This document shows positions 53,838-62,900 of a DNA stretch of 64,000 nucleotides, in pieces. Below the pieces are notes generated by a model. It was given only the letters and a program-made list of their open reading frames with translations, searched no databases and had not been told where the DNA came from. Within the stretch, counting starts at the first letter, position 1. The number at the start of each line of letters is the position of its first letter. This stretch comes from Bacillota bacterium (GTDB taxonomy: Bacteria > Bacillota > Clostridia > Tissierellales > Sedimentibacteraceae), in assembly GCA_023386345.1 (NCBI GenBank), contig JAEWJT010000015.1, positions 310,001-374,000 of the forward strand, in the 5' to 3' direction. A program made the translations under genes and the position numbers.

Positions 53838-53925
53838 ATTATTAATTTTCCTTTCATAGTAGACTATTTTTTGCGTTTATAGAACGCTTTATACTAATTT
53901 TAGTTTAATAAACTATAACATTATT

Positions 53926-53975
53926 ATAAAAAATAAGGAAATGCCCTGCCATAACTTTAGCTTACATTTCCTTTA
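53926..53975 (-). terminator. Intrinsic terminator of the ynj-like operon
   Basis: AAGGAAATG (53935-53943) and CATTTCCTT (53965-53973) form a perfect 9-bp stem ending on the minus strand in an AUUUUUU run. It separates the upstream seven-gene operon from the BceA-like gene. Confidence 0.7.
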
Positions 53976-54098
53976 TCTAAACTTACAATATTGAAAGGTT
54001 CTATTTCATAAATAATAAAAAACAATTTTTCTATTATATTACTTGATATATTCACATTAATTATATTATTTTTTTGAATATTATGCAACATGAGTTTT

Positions 54099-54872
54099 TC
54101 AATTAATTTTCAATATTTTATCCGAAAATACTATACTCCCATCTCCCAAGGATGTAATCTCTCCAAGAAAATTATCTACTTCCTCAATATTAGTCCTGTT
54201 AATTAACTTAGCAGGTTCTGCACATAAAACCATTTTACCTTTAAATAAAAATGCTATTTTATCACTCATAAAAAACGCATCTTCTTTGTCATGTGTTATC
54301 ATTACAGTAGTAATTTTAAATTGTCTGTGCAATCTTAATATGTAATCTCTTATGTAGATTTTAAGATTATTGTCAAGTCCTGTAAATGGCTCATCTAAAA
54401 GCAAAACTTTCGGCTCAGATGCTAAAGCCCTCATAAGAGCAACAAGCTGCTGCTGCCCTCCTGAAAGCTGATAAGGATATTTGAGAATATGCTCTTTCAT
54501 ATTAAAAAACTCAACTATTTCCTCTGTTTTTTCAACAATTTTATCTTTGCTAAACTTTTTCATTTTCATTCCGAACTGTATATTTTCAATAACGCTTAAA
54601 TGTGGGAAAAGATGCTTGGATTGATGAACCATAGCTATTTGTCTTTTCTCCATAGGAAGGCTATTGATTACTTCATTTTCAAGAATTACTTGACCTTTAT
54701 CAGCAAAAATTGCCCCTGTAATAACTCTTAAAATTGTTGTTTTGCCCGCTCCGCTTGGACCTAAAATTGAAAAAAAACAACTTTTATCTATATTCAAATT
54801 TATGTCGTTTAAAATATCATTGTTAGCTATACTGTAGCTAAGATTTTTCAGTTCTAAAAAACTCATATTCAT
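54099..54872 (-). CDS. ynjD: YnjD-like ABC transporter ATPase
   Basis: A 257-residue ATPase with Walker A GPSGAGKT, signature LSGGQQQ, Walker B VLLLDEP and switch THD, of the CysA/PotA branch. It energises the two permeases directly upstream, overlapping the second by 4 bp. E. coli ynjD has the same place in its operon. Substrate unknown. Confidence 0.85.
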   Translation of the reverse strand: MNMSFLELKNLSYSIANNDILNDINLNIDKSCFFSILGPSGAGKTTILRVITGAIFADKGQVILENEVINSLPMEKRQIAMVHQSKHLFPHLSVIENIQFGMKMKKFSKDKIVEKTEEIVEFFNMKEHILKYPYQLSGGQQQLVALMRALASEPKVLLLDEPFTGLDNNLKIYIRDYILRLHRQFKITTVMITHDKEDAFFMSDKIAFLFKGKMVLCAEPAKLINRTNIEEVDNFLGEITSLGDGSIVFSDKILKIN

Positions 54873-55654
54873 TCATTTCTCTTTCTATTATTATACATTT
54901 TTTCTATTCCTGAGCAAAGTACCATCACTATTATACCATAAAGCATGTATAAGAAAATATATACTGATGCAATATTTCTATCCGAGCCTGTTATATATGG
55001 TGTCATTATCATTGAAAAGTTTACTGAATTATAATCTCCAACAAAAAAATTTATAAAATATTGCGAATATGAAATTATAAATGCCATTAAAAAGCTTGAA
55101 ATATAACCATTCATATAAACAGGCACATTTATTAAATAAAACGCCTGCCACCTGTTTGACCCAAGTCCTCTGGCAACCTGTTCCTGTTCTATGCCCCATA
55201 CACGGTAAAATGAATATACCATCCTAAACGCATATGGAAGCGAAAAATAAACATGGAGAATTAACACCATTACACTTCCTCTTAGTCCCAATATATTTAA
55301 CAGCATTTTGTGACTTCCGATACACACGCTTACAACGGGTAAAAGCATAGGCAAATAAAATATACTTTCCATCTGCTGCTTGTATTTGAAACTGCTTTTT
55401 ATAAAAAATCTCGAAAGCATTACACTCAGTATAAGTGAAATAAGTGCCGCAGTTATAGAAAATAAAACGGATCTTACTCCGATTAGCCAGTCACCGGAAT
55501 TGACAAAGTATATAAACCATTTTAATGTTAAATTGCTTGGTAAATTATCATTAACTGCCCAGCTTGAAAAAAACGTCCATACAAGCATAGACAATAGCGG
55601 AAGAAGCAAAAATATCATTAGTAAAGCAAATATAAGCTTATTAAAAATTTTCAT
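54869..55654 (-). CDS. ynjC: ABC transporter permease, C-terminal half of YnjC-like unit
   Basis: A 261-residue permease with six helices and a binding-protein-dependent transport loop (VARGLGSNRWQAFYLINVPVY). E. coli YnjC is a single fused protein of about 510 residues; here the two halves are separate genes overlapping by 4 bp. Confidence 0.83.
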   Translation of the reverse strand: MKIFNKLIFALLMIFLLLPLLSMLVWTFFSSWAVNDNLPSNLTLKWFIYFVNSGDWLIGVRSVLFSITAALISLILSVMLSRFFIKSSFKYKQQMESIFYLPMLLPVVSVCIGSHKMLLNILGLRGSVMVLILHVYFSLPYAFRMVYSFYRVWGIEQEQVARGLGSNRWQAFYLINVPVYMNGYISSFLMAFIISYSQYFINFFVGDYNSVNFSMIMTPYITGSDRNIASVYIFLYMLYGIIVMVLCSGIEKMYNNRKRNE

Positions 55655-56526
55655 AAAGAAATTCCTTTTTTAGTTTGTTTAAGTGATTTGTAAAATATAA
55701 TACATAATATAATCGATACTGCCATCATCACAAAGTTTATTGCCATAGATGATGCTCTATATAGCAAATCTGGGTTTATATATGAATTATATGCCAACAC
55801 ACCTATCGAAATAGGTGTTGATGGACCTAGAAAATAATATCCCTCATAGGAAAACAAATTATAATTAAAAATAACCAGAGAAGATGTAAGTATTGAATGT
55901 CTGCATAAAGGCAGTAGAATTTTGTACACATACATTATATCTGTACAGCCTAAATTTTTAGCTGTTTCTCTATATTCCAAGCCTGTTTTAAGAAATATGG
56001 GATATAGTGAAAATGCTACGAACGGAATTCCCTTAAAAGCATTTAAAATTATTACTGCGATCCCCTTGGAATTGTAGATAATATTAAGAGGTGCTATATC
56101 TGCCCCTAAAATCAAAGCTATATGATAAATCAGACCTCTATCACTGTATGTACTATATATCAGTACTGCTGCTGCAATGTAGGAAAGAAGTATAGGGTAT
56201 CTGTACATAAAAGCTGTTAAGCCTCTCTTTTTTCGAGAAAAAACATAACTCAGATATGTACCTGCAACAATAGATATCGTCGTTGAAATCAATGCAACAA
56301 TTATGCTGAACAAAAAGCCTTCTAAAAAAATTCTATCTCCCATCAGTTTCATATAATGTTTAAGGGTAATTTCATTTAAAAAAAGCTCGGGTATCACACC
56401 CAAGCTTTCTCTAAACGTATTTACAAGAACATAAGCAGTAATTGAAAACACTATCAAAAAAGATGGCATGAGCAGAAGTGAATTCTCTATGATGCTTTTC
56501 TTATTGCTTTTCAAAAAGAACCACAT
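55651..56526 (-). CDS. ynjC: ABC transporter permease, N-terminal half of YnjC-like unit
   Basis: A 291-residue permease with six helices and the coupling loop TAKNLGCTDIMYVYKILLP. The ATG at 56526 touches GGGAGG, so a TTG 12 bp later (LKSNKKS) may be the real start. It overlaps the binding-protein gene by 26 bp. Confidence 0.82.
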   Translation of the reverse strand: MWFFLKSNKKSIIENSLLLMPSFLIVFSITAYVLVNTFRESLGVIPELFLNEITLKHYMKLMGDRIFLEGFLFSIIVALISTTISIVAGTYLSYVFSRKKRGLTAFMYRYPILLSYIAAAVLIYSTYSDRGLIYHIALILGADIAPLNIIYNSKGIAVIILNAFKGIPFVAFSLYPIFLKTGLEYRETAKNLGCTDIMYVYKILLPLCRHSILTSSLVIFNYNLFSYEGYYFLGPSTPISIGVLAYNSYINPDLLYRASSMAINFVMMAVSIILCIIFYKSLKQTKKGISL

Positions 56527-57703
56527 CCTCCCAGATCTTTTCTATGATTGCCACCAAATCCGCTTTAATTTCAGCCTGTTTATGCTTTGAAAGTTCATCG
56601 TAAGACAAAATTGTATCTTTTAACTCTTCTGATGGAGTTAATGCTTTATCAAGATTTTCCTTGTCTGCGTCACTAAGCTTTCCATACTCTAATACAGGCA
56701 AATCTCCCCATTTTTTGAGGTCAGCCTTAGATATTTGCATAGCTGGTGAAAGTGCAGCATTAATCAGCTTTAACGCATTTTCCTTATTAGGTGCGTTAGA
56801 TGCTATTGCAAGATAATGAGTATTGAATGGTGTTCCTTTTTCCCACACAAATGTCCTTGTGCTGTTGTCCCAGCTTCCGTCATTAACCTTGCTAAGTGCC
56901 TTATTTGCATTATAATCCATGGCTATATACACTTCACCGTCTTGATAAAGTCCGTCTAGCTGTGCAGAATCCTTTGGATATGTTTTTCCTTCTTTCCAAA
57001 GATAAGGTTTTATTTCGTTAAGATACTCCATTGCTGGCATTATAGCTTTTTTTATTGTCTCGTAATCAGCAGGCAAATCCTTTATATTTTCATATCCTAC
57101 TATATCATATATAAGAGTTCTTATAAAAGCTGAGCCGACAAAGTCTTTAGCTTCAGGATAAGTGAAAACTCCGGGATTTTTCATAACAAATTCTTTAAGT
57201 TCTGTAGAATTAAGAGGCGGATCAGAAAGTAATTTTCCGTTGTTAACAAAGACAAATTGAGCTTTTCCCCAAGGTGCCTCATAACCCTGCGTTGGATAAC
57301 CAAAATCCACAGTTGCGGCAGGTCCTGCAAGGTCTATGTATTTCCCTGCATTTTCAATTTTATTTAAAAACGGTCCGTGCAGAAGCTCATTTTGTTTAGC
57401 ATAATAGAAATTCTCTCCGTTAATCCATATTACATCTATTGAGCCTGCTTTTTTGCTTCCCTTTTCATTTGTAAGCTTTGTCAAAATCTCATCTATATTC
57501 ATAGGTACTCGTTCAAGCTTTATACCATATTGCTCTTTTACATATGGTGCCAGCTCATTGTCAATCCATTCATTAACCCTAGGGTCACCGCCCCATCCAT
57601 AAAGTGTTACTACATCACTTTTTTGAGTATTATTGTTGAAGTAGAATACTGCACCTACAATTATTACTACTGCTATCAAAGCAATAATTATTTTCTTATT
57701 CAT
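56501..57703 (-). CDS. ynjB: YnjB-like ABC transporter substrate-binding protein
   Basis: A 400-residue extracytoplasmic protein held by an uncleaved N-terminal helix (about 4-22) with no lipobox cysteine, then a type 2 periplasmic-binding fold: VTLYGWGGDPRVNEWID, WINGENFYYAKQNELLHGPF and YPTQGYEAPWGKAQFVF. These match the YnjB (COG4134) family. The ligand is not known. It starts 8 bp inside the end of the CDP-alcohol transferase gene. Confidence 0.85.
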   Translation of the reverse strand: MNKKIIIALIAVVIIVGAVFYFNNNTQKSDVVTLYGWGGDPRVNEWIDNELAPYVKEQYGIKLERVPMNIDEILTKLTNEKGSKKAGSIDVIWINGENFYYAKQNELLHGPFLNKIENAGKYIDLAGPAATVDFGYPTQGYEAPWGKAQFVFVNNGKLLSDPPLNSTELKEFVMKNPGVFTYPEAKDFVGSAFIRTLIYDIVGYENIKDLPADYETIKKAIMPAMEYLNEIKPYLWKEGKTYPKDSAQLDGLYQDGEVYIAMDYNANKALSKVNDGSWDNSTRTFVWEKGTPFNTHYLAIASNAPNKENALKLINAALSPAMQISKADLKKWGDLPVLEYGKLSDADKENLDKALTPSEELKDTILSYDELSKHKQAEIKADLVAIIEKIWEDVVLFEKQ

Positions 57704-58292
57704 TTTTTTCCTCCAATATTTTTATCGATTCTCTAAGTCTTTGAAAGACTGTAAACGCGATTAGAGCTGCATATAAAAATGTAATTTGCAACATATATTT
57801 GTTGAACAAAATCATTAGTGTAAACATAATAAAGCCCTCTGTCCTTTCCATGAGACCTGCTTGGTAATGAAAGCTTTTTTTACCCTTATTTTCTATAAGC
57901 ATTCCACTTGTAAGAAATACCGACATCGACATCACTATTGTACATGTAAGACACAGCAATGCAAATACAGCCTCACCATGCTTTAATGCAAATATTACAA
58001 TAAATGCTAGTTCAACCACTCTATCAAAGAAAATGTCTAAAAGAGTTCCTGTCTTTGTTATTGACTTGCTTTTTCTTGCCATCGACCCATCTACAGCATC
58101 CAAGTATCCTGAAATCCAAAGAATAGCTATAGATAAAAATTTATAGCCAAAATAGTATGCTGCACTTGCACACAAACCTAAAATAAGTGCCATGAAAGTA
58201 ACTTGAATAGGCGTTAATTTCAGCTTTAGTAAAAAGTCAGATGTGCTGTTTATATATTTATCAACATATTTTCTACCATAAGTATCAAGCAT
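57696..58292 (-). CDS. ynjF: CDP-alcohol phosphatidyltransferase-family protein (YnjF-like)
   Basis: A 198-residue membrane protein with about six helices and the family signature DGSMARKSKSITKTGTLLDIFFD-type motif (D-G-x2-A-R-x8-G-x3-D-x3-D; here from ISGYLDAVDGSMARKS), which binds metal and CDP-alcohol. It joins an alcohol head group to a CDP-activated lipid; head group unknown. The second ATG (58292) is better spaced from AAGGAG than the first. Confidence 0.87.
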   Translation of the reverse strand: MLDTYGRKYVDKYINSTSDFLLKLKLTPIQVTFMALILGLCASAAYYFGYKFLSIAILWISGYLDAVDGSMARKSKSITKTGTLLDIFFDRVVELAFIVIFALKHGEAVFALLCLTCTIVMSMSVFLTSGMLIENKGKKSFHYQAGLMERTEGFIMFTLMILFNKYMLQITFLYAALIAFTVFQRLRESIKILEEKNE

Positions 58293-59076
58293 TTTCATTT
58301 CTCCTTTTCATACTTTTTACAGCTCTATATCTGTTCGTCCATGAGGAATTTGCTTCTATTTGAAACAAAAGCTCAAGCACATGGTATGAAGTAAATGAAT
58401 TTTGTTTAAAGGTATCTCTGCAAGAAGCACAATATGTTACAATATTTTTGGAAGGAGCTTGAGACGCTCTCAAATCAAAAAGCTTCTTTCCCCCTTTAGG
58501 ATTTAGAGCCATAAGCATATCTTTTTTTCCACAGCACACTGTTTTTTCTTTGTTATTTGTAAACTCCAAAACCTCAGCACCCATTTTATGCAAAATACTT
58601 CTTACATGCTCTGCTGCTTCTATATCGTTAACAACAGGGCATGGGTCATGTAAAGAAAATTTTCTTCCATTTAATATACCTAGGCAATCTTTAGGAAAAT
58701 ATTCATCTATGATATGCCATGCTGACTGCACATTTACTTCACTAAATTCGCCTAATGTAACAAAGCAGTTAGGACAAAGAGTATAAATATTTTTAATTCT
58801 ATTTTCTTTAAAACTACTCTTTAGAAATTCTTTTATTTTTTTAAAATCTTCTCCGTGATTAATATGCTTTGATGGTTTTCCACAGCAGGATGTACTGTAT
58901 GAAAGCTCTGGGATTGCAGTTTTCAAAAGTCTATATGTTTTATTTGTTATCTCACTTCCCATTGATAGAACAGCACAGCCCGGCCAGAAAACATCTGCAC
59001 CACTACTTGTCGCTGAAAACATTCTATTAAAACTTAATACTTGATGGCTTTTTACTATAAGTTCTCTATAATTCAT
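58285..59076 (-). CDS. CCG-domain (HdrB-like cysteine-rich) protein
   Basis: A 263-residue soluble protein with two cysteine-rich CCG units: WPGCAVLSMG / STSCCGKPSKH / CPNCFVTLG in the first half and HDPCPVVND / TVCCGKKDML / TYCASCRDTF in the second. CCG units in heterodisulfide reductase subunit B and glycolate oxidase subunit GlcF bind iron-sulfur clusters or quinone-linked redox centres. No dehydrogenase partner or ferredoxin gene is adjacent, which is unusual. It overlaps the following gene by 8 bp. Confidence 0.82.
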   Translation of the reverse strand: MNYRELIVKSHQVLSFNRMFSATSSGADVFWPGCAVLSMGSEITNKTYRLLKTAIPELSYSTSCCGKPSKHINHGEDFKKIKEFLKSSFKENRIKNIYTLCPNCFVTLGEFSEVNVQSAWHIIDEYFPKDCLGILNGRKFSLHDPCPVVNDIEAAEHVRSILHKMGAEVLEFTNNKEKTVCCGKKDMLMALNPKGGKKLFDLRASQAPSKNIVTYCASCRDTFKQNSFTSYHVLELLFQIEANSSWTNRYRAVKSMKRRNENA

Positions 59077-59087
59077 AATATCTCTTT

Positions 59088-59792
59088 CTATTTATTTTTT
59101 CTTTCATTATAAATTCGTTTTAACAACACTATCAAAATACTAAGAGCAAACAACACCAAAAGTGCTGTAACAATCATGCGCACGCCACCTGTAAGCATTC
59201 CTCCGACATATGAATAAACTATAGTTGCAGGAAGCTGACCAATGCCAGTAGCTATGAAAAAGCTCATAAAACCCATTGATGTCAGTCCTGCTGCATAGCT
59301 TACAATATCAAATGAAACAAAAGGGAGTAATCTACAAATCAATATGGTATGCTTTCCGTACCTTTGAAAAAAACCATCTACACTTTCAAGTGCAAATTTG
59401 CTTGTGAGTTTTTCAACCACATCACGTCCTAATGTTTTTGCAATATAAAAGCACAGTGCCGCACCTGCCATTGAGCTAGTCCATGAAAGTATAGCACCCT
59501 GCCACCAACCAAAAATTGCAGCATTAGCAAATGTAATGAGAAATGCTGGCAATGGAGCAACTAAAGACTGAAATACCATAAGGAAGAAAGATACAATTAC
59601 AGCATAAATGCCAAAAGATCTTATGTATTCAGCTATTGTTTCGATATTCATTGAAGCAAAAATAGAAAATATTTTGTTAAAAAAGGATTTAACTTCTGGA
59701 ACTATGAAGTAGAGTATAACTGCTAGTACTAACAATGCAATTATTATGATTTGCGCTATGCGCTTCTTTTTATGTATTAATTCATTTTTCAT
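59088..59792 (-). CDS. TVP38/TMEM64-family (DedA-like) membrane protein, YdjX/YdjZ-like
   Basis: A 234-residue membrane protein with about six helices and the VTT-domain core (FANAAIFGWWQGAILSWTSS; RYGKHTILICRLLPFVSFD). E. coli ydjX and ydjZ, in the same family, sit next to ynjA-F, so the whole group here parallels that locus. The family is linked to lipid scrambling and metal homeostasis. First gene of the seven-gene operon. Confidence 0.86.
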   Translation of the reverse strand: MKNELIHKKKRIAQIIIIALLVLAVILYFIVPEVKSFFNKIFSIFASMNIETIAEYIRSFGIYAVIVSFFLMVFQSLVAPLPAFLITFANAAIFGWWQGAILSWTSSMAGAALCFYIAKTLGRDVVEKLTSKFALESVDGFFQRYGKHTILICRLLPFVSFDIVSYAAGLTSMGFMSFFIATGIGQLPATIVYSYVGGMLTGGVRMIVTALLVLFALSILIVLLKRIYNERKNK

Positions 59793-59880
59793 ATATAAAG
59801 TCCATTATTTTAAAATTTCAAACAACATAATTGTCTTAAAATTTTCTTTTGGATATCCTCCTTAGATTTCTTATTTAAAT

Positions 59881-59910
59881 TATTATACCCCTTTTATGCT
59901 CTATAACTCA
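59881..59910 (-). promoter_or_regulatory. Promoter of the TVP38-CCG-ynj operon
   Basis: TTGAGT (59905-59910), 18-bp spacer and perfect TATAAT (59881-59886) on the minus strand, about 90 bp before the TVP38 gene. Confidence 0.6.
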
Positions 59911-59924
59911 AGCCTTAATATTGT

Positions 59925-62900
59925 TTATAAAATTTCTTTGATAAATCTTGTTAAAATTTCGGCTGCTTCTCCACGGGTTATCCCATCACTTGGTGCTAAC
60001 ATTTTATTGTCTTTTCCATGCAATAATCCAGTAGAGACTGCCCATTCCATAGCTTGTTTACTCCAATCGGCAATTTTATCACTATCGTTATATGAACTCA
60101 AATCAGCTTTGGCTGTAACATCTATACCCTTGTGCTGAGCGTAACGATAAAGCATAGTAATCAATTGTTCCCTTGTCAGTTTCTCATTTGGAGCAAAAGA
60201 ATTACTAGTGATGCCCTTAACAACATTGGCTTTAGCTGCCCATACAATTCCATCACTGTACCATGAATTTCCTTGTACATCCTTGAAAGATGAATGACTA
60301 CCATCTATTTCGGGATTTTTTTCATAACGATAAAGTACAGTTGCCAGCATAGATCTAGTCATGGAAGAATTAGGAGCAAATTCAGTATCTGATGCACCAG
60401 TAAAAATACCTTGCGCAATTACGAAATTAATACTATCTTTAGCCCAATGATTGTTAATATCCGTGAATTTCACAACATCTTTAACCTTAAACACAACTTC
60501 TATGGTATGTTCTTTATCATCATAAAATTTGTAAGAGCTTAATGCTCCAACGGATTTTCCGTCAATAATCAAATCAGCGATTTCATATCCGTCATCAGCT
60601 ACTATTTCTATCGTTCTCTTGTCATCAGATATTATGACCTTTCCACCACTTGTTTCTTTCGGCAAAGTAATAATCGGTGTTTTTACAGTTGAGGAACCAC
60701 TATTGTCACTATTATTATCTCCGCCACTACTTGGTTCGTGATAAATGATAATATAGGATTCTGATTTTGGAAAATCTAAGTGATTTTTATTATTAGTGTG
60801 TAGATTAACCTTGCCACTATCCTCGAAACCTGTGTTATGGTCAAAAGAGCTTGCATCTAACTTATCTATGCTATTTGGTAGATTAACTTCTTTTAAAAGG
60901 CTTACAGCAAAAGCATATGCACCTATTTCCTCTAGTCCTTCATTAAGTATTAGCTTCTCCAAGCGAATAGCTTTAGTAGTACCAGAAAATGCTCTATAAC
61001 CTAAAACCTTGACACTGCTAGGGATTTCTAATTCCTTAATTTGATGGTAGTAGAACGCACCTCGTCTGATTTCTGTAACAGAATTAGGAATTCTTAGAGT
61101 CTTCAGCTGAGCACCATTGAAGGCATACTCATCTATAATCTCTACTCCTTGAGGAATTTCAATATACTGCAATGTAATGTTTCGGGCAAATAAACCTTTT
61201 GGAATTACCTTAATATTACTTGGCAAAGTAACATCTGTCAATTTATTGGTTGAAAATGCACCTTCCTCTATATTAACAATGGTCTCTGGAATGATAAGCT
61301 TTTGTAGCTTGTTACCATTAAAACATTGTTGCTTTAATGTAGTTAAAGAGCTAGGAAATTCAATAGTTGTCAGGTTATTGTATTGAAATGCTCTTTCTTC
61401 AATTACCTCCAAAAATTTCGGTAACACAACTTTGTTTAAGCCATTAGGAGAGATAACTTCTTCTTTAATAAACTCATAACCATCGGGGATAAATGCTTCC
61501 TTAGCTATTCTTGTAATATTTTCGCCTTCCAAATTCTTATCAGGCAAAATGGTGTATCTATATAATACAGCTTTTGCTTTGCCTTCTTCAGTAAAGCCTG
61601 TTAAGCTCGTTCCTTCATAAGTGAAATCACTGGCTGTCCACATCTCTTGTGGATTAAAGTACACTATCTTATGACTTTTTGCATCTGCTATAAAATCTTT
61701 ATGAGCTGCTTTGGTAGTATAAACATCTACAGCACCACTTGTTACGCCTATATTATCAACAAAACTACTTTTATCTAAAGCAGTAACACTGCTTGGAATA
61801 TCCACTCTTGTCAGCAAATTTTTATTAAATGCACCCTTTGATATGGTTTCTAATCCTTCATTCAAAGTTAAGGATTTAAGAGTTTTTAAGTTTAAATTTC
61901 CTTCAAAGGCTTGTTTTCCAATATACTTAACATTACCCGGAATAGTCAGTGCCTCTAATTTGTGCAATATAAAAGCGGAATCGCCAATTTTTTCCACTGT
62001 AGAAGAAATAACTAATGTCTTTAATTGAGCACCTCTAAAGGCGTTTGCCCCAATTTCTTCTACTCCTTCAGGTATCTCTAAGTTTGTTAAAGTAGTATTG
62101 GCAGTAAATGCACCTGCTGGAATCAATTTTAATTTATGATTTATTTCCAGTGTCGTCAGCTTATTTATACCAAAAGCCCCATTCCCCATTGTTGTTAAGT
62201 TTGTCGGTAATGTCAGTGTTGTAAGCTTGTTACCGTTAAATGCCATCATTCCTATATGCTCAAGAGAATCTGGGAACGATAAATCCTTAAAATTATTATA
62301 CTGGAAGGCATTATCTCCAATTATCTGTAATCCTTTTGGAAAAGCTACGCTTGTAAATCCGTCCGGAGAAATTACTTCATTTTCATTGAACTGCGCTTCC
62401 ATCTTAAATGAATTAGAAGCAATTTCTGTGATTGTTTCGCCTTGTGGGTTTACATCGGGCAATACAAGATTTTTATTATCAATTGCCTTTATCTTTCCAT
62501 CTTCAGACAAACCAGTAATTTTTCTGCCTTCGTATGTAAAGTCCTTTTCTTCCCACTCAGCAGAGCCTTCTGCATCCTTCAAAATAAGTTTTTGATAAGA
62601 CGAAATGTTTTTTCCTCCAATACGGAAAATACGGTCGGCATTAAAATGGTTGGCATTTGAAGTATACATATAAACAATTCCTGAACCGTCTACAGGAGAT
62701 GATTCCATGCCTGTGTTGTTCAAGAATGCAGTACCTGCTAGCTTTTCTACTCTATAAGGAAGAATAAAGCTTTTTATTTGATTATTACAAAAAGCGGTAC
62801 CGTCTATCTGGATTTTCTCTTTTGTATCTGCAATAGTTAAAGAATTTATTTTATTATCCTCAAATGCACCGTTTCCTATCTTTAAAGTACTTTGTGGAAA

